A stretch of 5,820 nt of DNA from an uncultured Mucilaginibacter sp. (GTDB lineage: Bacteria; Bacteroidota; Bacteroidia; Sphingobacteriales; Sphingobacteriaceae): assembly GCA_903885865.1 (NCBI GenBank), contig CAISKH010000207.1, positions 1 through 5,820 on the forward strand. Direction: 5' to 3'. The translations under genes were made by a program, and so were the position numbers. Shown piece after piece: positions 1 through 5,820 of the stretch (the first letter of the stretch is position 1; every line of letters starts with the position of its first letter). A model generated the notes under the pieces. It was not told where the DNA came from. It saw only the letters and a program-made list of their open reading frames with translations, and did no database searches.

Positions 1-614
1 AATTGTAAAATGCCTATTTTTTGAGCATTTATAGCAAGTATTGCGCCTTCAATTACTTTTAGATCAAAACCTTCTACATCTATTTTCAGAAAATCAATGA
101 ACGTTATATTTTTTTCCATCATTTCTTTATCAATGGTCGAACATATTACCTGTTTGGTTTTAACCGGAGTATTTGCCCATCCTTTTATAGCAGAAGACAT
201 TTCCCCGGCATTTTCTTCTTCATAAAAGGTCAGCATCCCTTCAGTATTACTTATAGCTATATTTTTAAGAAGGGTGAGGCCATTATTGCCGAACCTTTTC
301 TGTAAATGTGCAAATGCCGACATACCCGGTTCAAACAGGTAACATTTATATAAAACCGATTTTTTGTTTTCGAGTATAAAATTGGTCCACTCTCCCTTAT
401 TTGCGCCGATATCAAAATAAATATTGCAACATGGTAATACAGCTTCTAACACCTTATATTCACCATTTTGAAATGGGTTCATTGTAGTGGCAGAGAATCT
501 TTGCTTGATAATTAACTCGCATTGATTACGAATTTTTGCTGCTATGTAGGTGATAATTTTTGATTTTGCAAATAAAATGTGACTGGCAGATAGCAGTTTA
601 TTAAAAAATTTCAT
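1..614 (-). CDS. FkbM-family SAM-dependent methyltransferase, 3' end beyond window
   Basis: Reading in from an ATG at 614, the frame stays open to the left edge, giving 204 residues plus part of a codon with no stop. Seen in the translation: a SAM-binding motif I, DIGANKG, at residues 68-74; an acidic strand-end motif, FEPG, at 94-97; and the family's characteristic FLKIDVEGFD block at 175-184, followed by VIEGA. These are hallmarks of the FkbM methyltransferase family (PF05050), whose members O-methylate sugars and other small molecules. Family proteins are usually about 230-290 residues, so only the C-terminal tail should be missing. The start overlaps the stop of the upstream GT2 gene in an ATGA arrangement, which supports this start and implies translational coupling. 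There is no signal peptide, so it is probably cytoplasmic. Its likely role here is methylating a sugar of the glycan; the exact acceptor cannot be read from sequence. Confidence 0.92.
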   Translation of the reverse strand, partial: MKFFNKLLSASHILFAKSKIITYIAAKIRNQCELIIKQRFSATTMNPFQNGEYKVLEAVLPCCNIYFDIGANKGEWTNFILENKKSVLYKCYLFEPGMSAFAHLQKRFGNNGLTLLKNIAISNTEGMLTFYEEENAGEMSSAIKGWANTPVKTKQVICSTIDKEMMEKNITFIDFLKIDVEGFDLKVIEGAILAINAQKIGILQ

Positions 615-1354
615 CCGTATATCAAGCTTTTTATTTTGTAAAGCAGTATCTCCATGCAGTATTTCAAATACGATTTATGATGCCATTTATACGAAAAATA
701 AAACCGGGGCACTTGGGTTAGTTTTTGATGGTCTTGTTTACTCATAGTATTTAGCGATTCGCTTCCTAAATGAGTTACAAATGATGAAGAGATAAGGCAA
801 TTTTTAACGCCATATTTTTCTAAAGTATTGGAATAATCGTAATCAGCATACCAAAACAAAAAATTTTCATCCAGCGGTCCGATAATATCAAATATTTCTC
901 TTTTCACAAATATGCACCAACCAATTAAAACGCCGAAATACCCCTGTAACGGGGGGGCGTTTTCCGGAAAGCCTTTATTTTTGTGAAAAACAGGGCAATA
1001 GGGTGTGGCGCTTAACAACGCCGGGTCGTTATCCATTGCCTTTAGTATTTCACTTGCCCAGTTTTTATGATAAATAAGGTCATTATTACTTAAGCATACA
1101 TAATTATTATGAGTTGCATTAATGCCTATATTCATGTATTTATTATACCCAAAGGAAGTATTGGGGTATATAGTTGCTGTATTTGGATATTGATATGGGC
1201 TGAGATGTTTATTTGACTCAACCACTAAAATATTAAACTCAATTTCACGCTGGTCTTCTGATGCCAATAAGCTCTCAATTCCTTGCTTGGTAACTGCCCG
1301 CAATTCCTCGCTTTTGCCATAACTCAAAATAATAACATCTATTTTAACCGGCAT
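611..1354 (-). CDS. GT2-family glycosyltransferase
   Basis: This 247-residue protein looks like a GT-A fold family 2 glycosyltransferase of the rhamnosyltransferase-like type, which transfers a sugar from a nucleotide-sugar donor onto a growing lipid-linked glycan at the cytoplasmic membrane face. Visible features are the N-terminal strand VDVIILSYG-like segment (residues 5-13), VVESN at 44-48 where relatives often have VVDN, the FGYNKYMNIGI block at 68-78, and SNND at 89-92 in the place of the metal-binding DXD. WCIFVKREIFDIIGPLDE spans 146-163, WYADYDYS at 168-175 takes the usual [E/D]D-acid position, and the HLGSES motif is at 195-200. There is no transmembrane domain, but the C-terminus has a hydrophobic/basic helix (about 231-246) that could touch membrane. 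It overlaps the upstream methyltransferase by 11 bp and the downstream FkbM gene by 4 bp. A run of seven C in the coding strand lies at codons 133-135. Sugar specificity cannot be assigned. Confidence 0.92.
   Translation of the reverse strand: MPVKIDVIILSYGKSEELRAVTKQGIESLLASEDQREIEFNILVVESNKHLSPYQYPNTATIYPNTSFGYNKYMNIGINATHNNYVCLSNNDLIYHKNWASEILKAMDNDPALLSATPYCPVFHKNKGFPENAPPLQGYFGVLIGWCIFVKREIFDIIGPLDENFLFWYADYDYSNTLEKYGVKNCLISSSFVTHLGSESLNTMSKQDHQKLTQVPRFYFSYKWHHKSYLKYCMEILLYKIKSLIYG
951..957. repeat. Homopolymeric G7/C7 tract inside the GT2 gene
   Basis: Seven consecutive G on the + strand (C7 in the coding strand) span the codons for Ala133-Pro134-Pro135 of the GT2 glycosyltransferase. 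In this AT-rich gene such a run stands out. Loss of one C brings a TAA after about 142 residues and gain of one C brings a TGA after about 155, both removing the C-terminal catalytic half. It is intact and in frame here. Whether it actually varies is unknown. Confidence 0.6.
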
Positions 1355-2015
1355 AATCCATACTTTGGGCTACCACAACAAATTGCGGATATTTCATATC
1401 TTCCTGTGTTTTAAATAGGAGGAAATTTAAAACATTAAAAAAAATAAAACTGGTAGTTTTATTGATTCCTTCAATTTTTAAAATTTTATACCCTGTATCG
1501 GCAAACAACCGTATCATGCTTTTTTTTGTAAAAAAACGCAAGTGGGTTTTATCCATTACTCCGGCATTTTCGTATTTAAAATCCTTATATCGAAGCAACG
1601 ATAGAATAACAGGGTACCATCTGATATTTGGGATAGACGCTATGATATAACCATTTGTCGCCAGTATTTTTTTGCATAATGATAAGGCCTCAGCTGGTTC
1701 TGTTAGATGTTCTAATACATCATTAAAAAATATTGCGTCAAACTTTTTGTCTGCTAATTCAGGCAGGTCTTTTAAAAATAGGCTGTTAATTACTTTATCC
1801 AAGTTATTAAGGGCTAAATCTGCCGCCTGTTTATTAGGTTCAATACCCCAAACTACGCAATCGAAATGCTTTTTTAAAAGCGACCCAAACGCGCCGTTGC
1901 CGCATCCAATATCAAGTATGGTTTTAATATCAGGAGGTATAAAAGGTAAAAGCTCTTTGCGTTCATGAACATAGTACGCTTCCTTTTTATCCTCGTATAA
2001 TTGTTCGTAGTTCAT
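1344..2015 (-). CDS. Class I SAM-dependent methyltransferase (Methyltransf_11/23 type)
   Basis: This is a 223-residue, full-length class I (Rossmann-fold) methyltransferase. Motif I, LDIGCGNGAFG, is at residues 34-44, the ribose-binding acidic residue is E59 in GIEP, motif II/III is FDAIFFNDVLEHL at 92-104, and motif IV/V is GYIIASIPN at 122-130. The segment DKTHLRFFTKKSM at 155-167 is typical of the UbiG-like Methyltransf_23 group that is common in glycan loci. No membrane segment precedes the catalytic domain; a hydrophobic stretch at about 188-201 is probably a buried or peripheral helix. The gene starts within the stop of wzt (TAATG, 1-bp overlap) and ends 11 bp inside the GT2 gene. The direct coupling to the export ATPase suggests it acts on the exported chain, either methylating internal sugars or capping the non-reducing end. 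The substrate is an inference from context. Confidence 0.92.
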   Translation of the reverse strand: MNYEQLYEDKKEAYYVHERKELLPFIPPDIKTILDIGCGNGAFGSLLKKHFDCVVWGIEPNKQAADLALNNLDKVINSLFLKDLPELADKKFDAIFFNDVLEHLTEPAEALSLCKKILATNGYIIASIPNIRWYPVILSLLRYKDFKYENAGVMDKTHLRFFTKKSMIRLFADTGYKILKIEGINKTTSFIFFNVLNFLLFKTQEDMKYPQFVVVAQSMDYAG

Positions 2016-2488
2016 TAAAAGCTTTTTATATCATTAATGGCATAATCAATTTCCAGTACCCCCCTTACTGAAAGATCATAAGGCAGATTGTTGTTAGATA
2101 GTTTTTTTTGTAAAACTTCAAAAGTGAGTAAATCAAAAAAATCTTTGAATAAAAGATTAGACTGGATATGAATACCTAATTTGTATAAACCGGGTAAAAG
2201 GGGCAAATTTTTTAAACAGCCGCTAATTTCTATCTCTTTAGAAACAGTTGATTTGTTATAAAGATCATCACAACGAAGATCTAAAAAAGCAACTTTTTGG
2301 TCCTGATCGTTATATACCAGGATAGCTATTGAAGTGATAGGATTAATTTCGGCACTTTTTGTTTTAACAACAAATTCAAGGTCATTGTGGGTTGTGATCA
2401 ATGATTTATTTATTTGAAATAATTTCAAAACCATTGCCGAACTAAGAGAAACATCGGCTATTGTTGTAATTAATGCATCATAGCCGCT
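2015..2488 (-). other. Wzt_C-type carbohydrate-recognition domain of Wzt
   Basis: This is the C-terminal third of wzt, about residues 263-419, beyond the last ATPase element. It is predicted to be a beta-sandwich: alternating hydrophobic strands such as LEFVVKT (299-305), ITSIAILVY (313-321), KEIEISG (346-352) and YKLGIHI (364-370), with the LLPGLY turn that is conserved in Wzt_C domains. Experimentally studied relatives in E. coli O8/O9a bind the terminally modified glycan and decide which chains are exported. The DNA here is markedly more AT-rich than the ATPase part. The boundary is approximate. Confidence 0.75.
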
Positions 2489-3274
2489 ATTAACAATATA
2501 TTTTTTAACAGCGTCTGTAACGTTACCGTTAAATAGTATTGTTCCGTTATTTAATACCATTCCCTTATTGCAAATTGTTTTAATCGAATCCATATTATGG
2601 CTCACAAATAAAACCGTCCTTCCCTCTCCCTTACTTACCTCACCCATTTTACCCAGGCACTTTTTCTGGAACTCGGCATCGCCTACCGCTAACACTTCAT
2701 CAACTATCAATATTTCCGATTCAAGGTGTGCGGCTACAGCAAAGGCGAGGCGCACATACATGCCCGATGAATAGCGTTTAACCGGGGTATCTATATAGCG
2801 TTCAACGCCGGCAAAATCTACAATAGCATCAAATTTGCGTTTAATTTCGGCTTTGCGCATACCTAATATTGCACCGTTAAGATAAATGTTTTCTTCGCCC
2901 GATAGCTCCGGGTGAAACCCTGTGCCAACCTCAAGCAAACTGGCTATGCGGCCTTTAATTTTTACAGAACCTGTAGTGGGAGAGGTGACCCTGCTCAAAA
3001 TTTTCAGCAAGGTACTTTTGCCAGCCCCATTACGCCCTATAATTCCAACCGAATCACCTTGCTCTATCTCAAAACTGAGATCTTTTAAGCTCCATACAAT
3101 ATCGCTCTTGCCTTTTGTAGTACGGTCATTAATTTCACCTATTTTTAAAAACGGGTCTTCTTTGCCTCTTATCCTCGCCCAAAACCGTTCCAGGTCGCGC
3201 GATATGGTACCCGTGCCAAAATTACCTAATTGATATGCTTTTGAAAGGTGCTCTACTTTTATTGCCTTAGCCAT
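2015..3274 (-). CDS. wzt: Polysaccharide/O-antigen ABC exporter ATP-binding protein (Wzt)
   Basis: This 419-residue protein is the ATPase that powers export of a finished polysaccharide through Wzm. Its nucleotide-binding domain (about 1-262) shows Walker A GRNGAGKST at 80-88, a Wzt-type Q-loop region LLEVGTGFHPELSG at 113-126 with Glu115 at the usual Gln position, the signature YSSGM at 168-172 typical of this subfamily, Walker B ILIVDE at 188-193 with catalytic Glu193, and the H-loop His226 in VSHN. The catalytic residues are intact. Residues 17-60 form the extra N-terminal stretch common in Bacteroidota Wzt proteins. Residues about 270-415 form a beta-rich C-terminal domain (Wzt_C type, PF14524-like) with the LPLLPGLYKLGIHI core at 357-370; in known systems this domain binds the modified end of the O-chain. 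It overlaps wzm by 1 bp and the methyltransferase gene by 1 bp, both as TAATG. Hand-counted GC is about 44% in the ATPase part and 31% in the C-terminal part. Confidence 0.96.
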   Translation of the reverse strand: MAKAIKVEHLSKAYQLGNFGTGTISRDLERFWARIRGKEDPFLKIGEINDRTTKGKSDIVWSLKDLSFEIEQGDSVGIIGRNGAGKSTLLKILSRVTSPTTGSVKIKGRIASLLEVGTGFHPELSGEENIYLNGAILGMRKAEIKRKFDAIVDFAGVERYIDTPVKRYSSGMYVRLAFAVAAHLESEILIVDEVLAVGDAEFQKKCLGKMGEVSKGEGRTVLFVSHNMDSIKTICNKGMVLNNGTILFNGNVTDAVKKYIVNSGYDALITTIADVSLSSAMVLKLFQINKSLITTHNDLEFVVKTKSAEINPITSIAILVYNDQDQKVAFLDLRCDDLYNKSTVSKEIEISGCLKNLPLLPGLYKLGIHIQSNLLFKDFFDLLTFEVLQKKLSNNNLPYDLSVRGVLEIDYAINDIKSF

Positions 3275-4137
3275 TATACCGTATCAACAAATGTTTTTTC
3301 AACTTTATTAAAAACAACAATGCCCAGTAATAATATTATTAGGGTAACTGCTGTGCTATATCCCATTAAGGTCCAGCTAAAGCTTCCCCTGTCTAAAAAG
3401 CCATACCTGAAAGTTTCAATTAACGCCGTAATAGGGTTAAATTTTATAAACCAGCTATAAGCCGGGTATTTTGAAATAGCTTCCGATAGTGGGTATATTA
3501 CTGTGGTGGTATACATCAACAAAGGTACCCCAAAAGAGACCACGAATGCCAGGTCGCGGTATTTTGTGGTTACTGCCGAAATCAGCATACCCAAACCCAA
3601 CCCCAGCGCGGCGATGAGAATTATTAGTAATGGAAAAAGTAATATATAAACAGTTGGGTGGATGGCCGCGCCTTTGAAATAATAAAAAAACAGCAGCACA
3701 ATAAACAGCAAAAACTGTACAGCAAACCGGATAAGGTTTGAGAATACAATACTTAATGGCATGATAAGCCGCGGAAAATATACCTTGCCCAGCATTGCGG
3801 AGTTATCTTTGAAAACGGTAGACGTTTTGGTGAGGCAGTCGGCAAAATAATTCCATATAATTGTTCCGGCCAAATAAAATAACGGCGCCGGCACATCATC
3901 AGTTGAAATTTTAGCCATGCTACTAAATACCAGCGTATAAATTGCAATTGTAATTACGGGTTGGATAAAAAACCATATGGGTCCCAGGATGGTTTGCTTA
4001 TAAAATGATACAAAATCGCGCCTTACTAACAAGATAAGTAAATCGCGATACTGCCATACATCTTTTAGTTTTAAACTAAAAAGATTATTTTCAGGAGTGA
4101 TCTCTAAATCCCAATGTTCTTCAGCTGATTGGTTCAT
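3274..4137 (-). CDS. wzm: Polysaccharide/O-antigen ABC exporter permease (Wzm)
   Basis: This 287-residue ABC-2 type integral membrane protein is the channel half of the Wzm/Wzt exporter in the inner membrane, and it is full length for the family. A hydrophilic N-terminus (1-35, containing HWDLEITP) leads into the amphipathic interface helix and RRDFVSFYKQTILGP at 39-53, a highly characteristic Wzm/TagG sequence. Hydrophobic segments lie at about 53-72, 85-100, 125-152, 160-190, 197-217 and 258-276, consistent with six membrane spans. The cytoplasmic loop TKYRDLAF (191-198) is the conserved coupling region that faces the ATPase. The start lies 17 bp inside the end of the upstream glycosyltransferase gene; the short AGG directly before the ATG is too close to be a normal Shine-Dalgarno. 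The stop overlaps the wzt start by 1 bp, as expected for two subunits made in equal amounts. Confidence 0.96.
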   Translation of the reverse strand: MNQSAEEHWDLEITPENNLFSLKLKDVWQYRDLLILLVRRDFVSFYKQTILGPIWFFIQPVITIAIYTLVFSSMAKISTDDVPAPLFYLAGTIIWNYFADCLTKTSTVFKDNSAMLGKVYFPRLIMPLSIVFSNLIRFAVQFLLFIVLLFFYYFKGAAIHPTVYILLFPLLIILIAALGLGLGMLISAVTTKYRDLAFVVSFGVPLLMYTTTVIYPLSEAISKYPAYSWFIKFNPITALIETFRYGFLDRGSFSWTLMGYSTAVTLIILLLGIVVFNKVEKTFVDTV

Positions 4138-5251
4138 CCTGCAGTAATTGTTGTAATTTGTTTATATAATCCTCTTCATTAAAATAATGCAAACATTGTT
4201 GCTGAAGTTTTTTGCGCATAACTGTTGTTAGTGGTGTTTGTAAATATTCCGACAAGGTATTTTTAAGTTCATTAAGATCATCCGGATTAACGGCTGTTCC
4301 CAATTCACCATTTCTGATCGCGTCCATACTGCCATCAACATTGCCGCAAACAACAGGTAAACCGCAGGCCAGCGCCTCAATAAAAACAATACCAAAGCCT
4401 TCTTTTTTACTTGGCAAAACAAACAGGTCGGCTAATAAGAAATGATCAGGAAGCTCGCTTTCATAAATGAACCCGGTTAATATAACCTGGTCGTCAACAT
4501 TATATTCATTGATCAAATATTTAATTCGGGCCTCTTCTACAGCATCATACTTACCCGAAAGAATGTATTTGATAGATGGAAACCTGACCTTTAATTCATT
4601 TATAACTTTTATTACCTGTTCATACCCTTTGTATTGCTCTGCCGAATCCAGCCTCGTCAACGTGAATAATATAAGTGAGTCGGCAGATAATTTATATCGC
4701 TGCAATAAATGTTCGTTTTTTTTAAAACTTACTGGCAATTTCATAAACGGATCTAAGGCATTGTTTAATACCTCGCATTTATTTGTGTCTACGTTATGCC
4801 ATCCTATCATTTCCTGTTTGGTAAAGGTACTTACACAAATAATTTTATCGCATCGTTTCAGAAATAGTTTTTTTATAAATGATAAAGGGCGCCAAACCTC
4901 AATGCCGTGTGCAATGAGCCAAACGCTACACTTTGGGTTTATTGCTTTTATAATAAGGCCAATACTGGCCATGTTAACGTGGCTTATAATTATTACGTTT
5001 GCCCGCGATGCGATTTTTATCGAATTTAAAATAATCAACCAACTTTTGGTGCCAAAACCTCTAAAATTTTCGGCAGGTAAATACTCTGGCATCAAATCAT
5101 TAAATGCATCATAAGCCGACCAAAGTTTAAAATCCCATTGGTTGCGCAGAGCAACTTGTTGTAAAGCGTGCGCGAGCGTGCGGGTCATTTTTTGTATTCC
5201 ACCTGTAGCGCTAAATGTTTGCAATGTAAAAAGAAATATTCTTTTAGGCAT
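4121..5251 (-). CDS. GT4-family glycosyltransferase (GT-B fold)
   Basis: This 376-residue retaining glycosyltransferase of the Glycos_transf_1/GT4 type should add a sugar to the lipid-linked glycan at the cytoplasmic membrane face. The N-terminal domain begins PKRIFLFTLQTFSATGGIQK, with the acceptor-side glycine motif GGIQK at 17-21, and carries HGIEVW at 115-120. The C-terminal donor domain starts near 190 and shows LTRLD at 198-202, KGYEQVI at 208-214, ADLFVLPS at 274-281 and the E-x7-E motif (EGFGIVFIE, Glu284 and Glu292) followed by ALACGLPVV. I chose the ATG at 5251. An in-frame ATG at 5299 would add 16 polar residues unlike the family N-terminus and a deeper overlap with the previous gene. 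The chosen start gives an 8-bp overlap (ATGCCTAA) with the amidotransferase stop, which fits coupled translation. The donor sugar is unknown. Confidence 0.94.
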   Translation of the reverse strand: MPKRIFLFTLQTFSATGGIQKMTRTLAHALQQVALRNQWDFKLWSAYDAFNDLMPEYLPAENFRGFGTKSWLIILNSIKIASRANVIIISHVNMASIGLIIKAINPKCSVWLIAHGIEVWRPLSFIKKLFLKRCDKIICVSTFTKQEMIGWHNVDTNKCEVLNNALDPFMKLPVSFKKNEHLLQRYKLSADSLILFTLTRLDSAEQYKGYEQVIKVINELKVRFPSIKYILSGKYDAVEEARIKYLINEYNVDDQVILTGFIYESELPDHFLLADLFVLPSKKEGFGIVFIEALACGLPVVCGNVDGSMDAIRNGELGTAVNPDDLNELKNTLSEYLQTPLTTVMRKKLQQQCLHYFNEEDYINKLQQLLQDEPIS

Positions 5252-5820
5252 GAGCTTGTACCTGGTAAAGCGCGAAGGCTTTTGACCAATGCACTTCATC
5301 GTTTTTAAACCCTTTAATAATGCTTTTCGCTTTGCTGTTTTTATACAAGTTTTCGTTGCATATTTCTGTATGCTGCCTCATCCATTGCTGCAACGGAAAG
5401 CTAAAGCCCATTTTAGGGCGGTTCCATACGGATGTTGGCAGTACATCTTTAAAAGCATCAATAAGCAATTTTTTTGGCTGATTTTTGCTAAATCTTATTG
5501 CTGACGAGATACTATTTACGGCCTGCTGAAAATCCTCATCTAAAAACGGCACTCTAACTTCCAGCCCATTACTCATGCTCATTACATCAGTATCGCGCAG
5601 CAACTGGTTTTGCATGTATAAATTGGTTTCAAACCACGAGGCGCGTTCTTCATTAGTACAGCAAGGGTTAGCAAGATAGTTTGTTGAGAATAAAACATTA
5701 TAAACCTCTTTTTCGTCGCAGTTTAATATTTTGGCGATCGTATCGGGGGTAAATAAACCTCTTAAAAAAAGATAATCGGCCAATGGGTGATCGCTGGATA
5801 AAAAAGATATTTTTTTATAA
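5244..5820 (-). CDS. asnB: Asparagine-synthase-type glutamine amidotransferase, C-terminal part only
   Basis: The frame is open from the right edge of the window to a stop at 5244-5246, giving 191 complete codons. It is the C-terminal part of the synthetase domain of an AsnB-like protein (PF00733), whose full length is normally about 600 residues. Diagnostic segments are LLRDTDVMSMSNGLEVRVPF at fragment residues 73-92, followed by LD, and NRPKMGFSFPLQQW at 133-146, both highly conserved around the ATP/aspartate-side active site. The N-terminal glutaminase domain and the ATP pyrophosphatase loop lie outside the window. A start near 5783 would be an internal TTG and is not real, because the family-like frame continues through it to the edge. 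In glycan operons such proteins are often thought to amidate a carboxylated sugar instead of making free asparagine; that is inference here. Its end overlaps the GT4 gene by 8 bp. Confidence 0.92.
   Translation of the reverse strand, partial: YKKISFLSSDHPLADYLFLRGLFTPDTIAKILNCDEKEVYNVLFSTNYLANPCCTNEERASWFETNLYMQNQLLRDTDVMSMSNGLEVRVPFLDEDFQQAVNSISSAIRFSKNQPKKLLIDAFKDVLPTSVWNRPKMGFSFPLQQWMRQHTEICNENLYKNSKAKSIIKGFKNDEVHWSKAFALYQVQAHA

Noticed and set aside
113..115. Glu at the Q-loop position of Wzt (protein residue 115) as a missing key residue
   Set aside because: The coordinates here are protein residues. The LLEVGTGFHPEL sequence is normal for the Wzt/TagH subfamily, so this is not evidence for an inactive ATPase.
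1520..2109. T8 tracts on the + strand at 1520-1527 and 2102-2109 (A8 in the coding strand) as contingency loci
   Set aside because: A/T runs of 7-8 recur through this AT-rich window (for example near 5764-5770), encode ordinary Lys-rich stretches, and do not stand out above background.
3105..3226. Extra N-terminal stretch in Wzt (residues 17-57) as a novel inserted domain
   Set aside because: As I recall, this segment, with its SRDLERFW and GKEDPFLKIGE pieces, is common in Bacteroidota Wzt proteins, so it is a family feature and not a new insertion.
4467..5114. A 215-codon open frame on the + strand
   Set aside because: It lies wholly antisense to the GT4 glycosyltransferase, whose motifs are clear. 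The translation is a low-complexity S/N/I-rich product with no recognisable domain, so it is a shadow frame. The other + strand frames in the window are likewise antisense to well-supported genes.
5252..5299. Upstream ATG at 5299 as the start of the GT4 glycosyltransferase
   Set aside because: The added 16 residues are polar and unlike the family, whereas the ATG at 5251 directly precedes the typical first beta strand and the GGIQK motif and gives a compact 8-bp overlap.
5781..5783. TTG at 5783 as a start codon for the amidotransferase
   Set aside because: The family-like frame continues upstream without a stop to the window edge, and a 179-residue protein would lack most of the catalytic domain. 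It is a truncated view of a longer gene.

Overview
The window is a gene-dense piece of a cell-surface polysaccharide (O-antigen-like or exopolysaccharide) locus, most likely from a Bacteroidota genome. I infer Sphingobacteriaceae or a relative, such as a Mucilaginibacter/Pedobacter-type organism. The reasons are AT-rich DNA, the lack of convincing Shine-Dalgarno sequences before the starts, and the Bacteroidota-style sequence of the Wzm/Wzt pair. The lineage is recalled from family resemblance, not from a search.

All seven genes are on the minus strand, so transcription runs from position 5820 towards 1. In that order they are: (1) the C-terminal part of an asparagine-synthase-type amidotransferase (5' end outside the window); (2) a GT4-family glycosyltransferase; (3) wzm, an ABC-2 polysaccharide export permease; (4) wzt, its ATPase, with a C-terminal Wzt_C-type domain; (5) a class I SAM-dependent methyltransferase; (6) a GT2-family glycosyltransferase; (7) an FkbM-family methyltransferase (3' end outside the window). 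The last gene runs off the left edge without a stop codon; I translated it by hand.

There is no intergenic DNA. Each stop overlaps the next start by 8, 17, 1, 1, 11 and 4 bp in order, so this is the interior of one tightly coupled operon. No promoter, terminator, RNA gene, mobile element or CRISPR array is visible.

Together the genes fit the ABC-transporter-dependent route. Glycosyltransferases extend a lipid-linked glycan on the cytoplasmic face, and methyltransferases and an amidotransferase decorate or cap it. Wzm/Wzt then exports the finished chain, with the Wzt C-terminal domain probably recognising it. Most of this is a recognisable arrangement, not a new system. The points most worth checking are a sharp GC change inside wzt at the domain boundary, a methyltransferase coupled directly to wzt (possible chain terminator), the amidotransferase in a glycan operon, and a C7 tract in an AT-rich glycosyltransferase gene.
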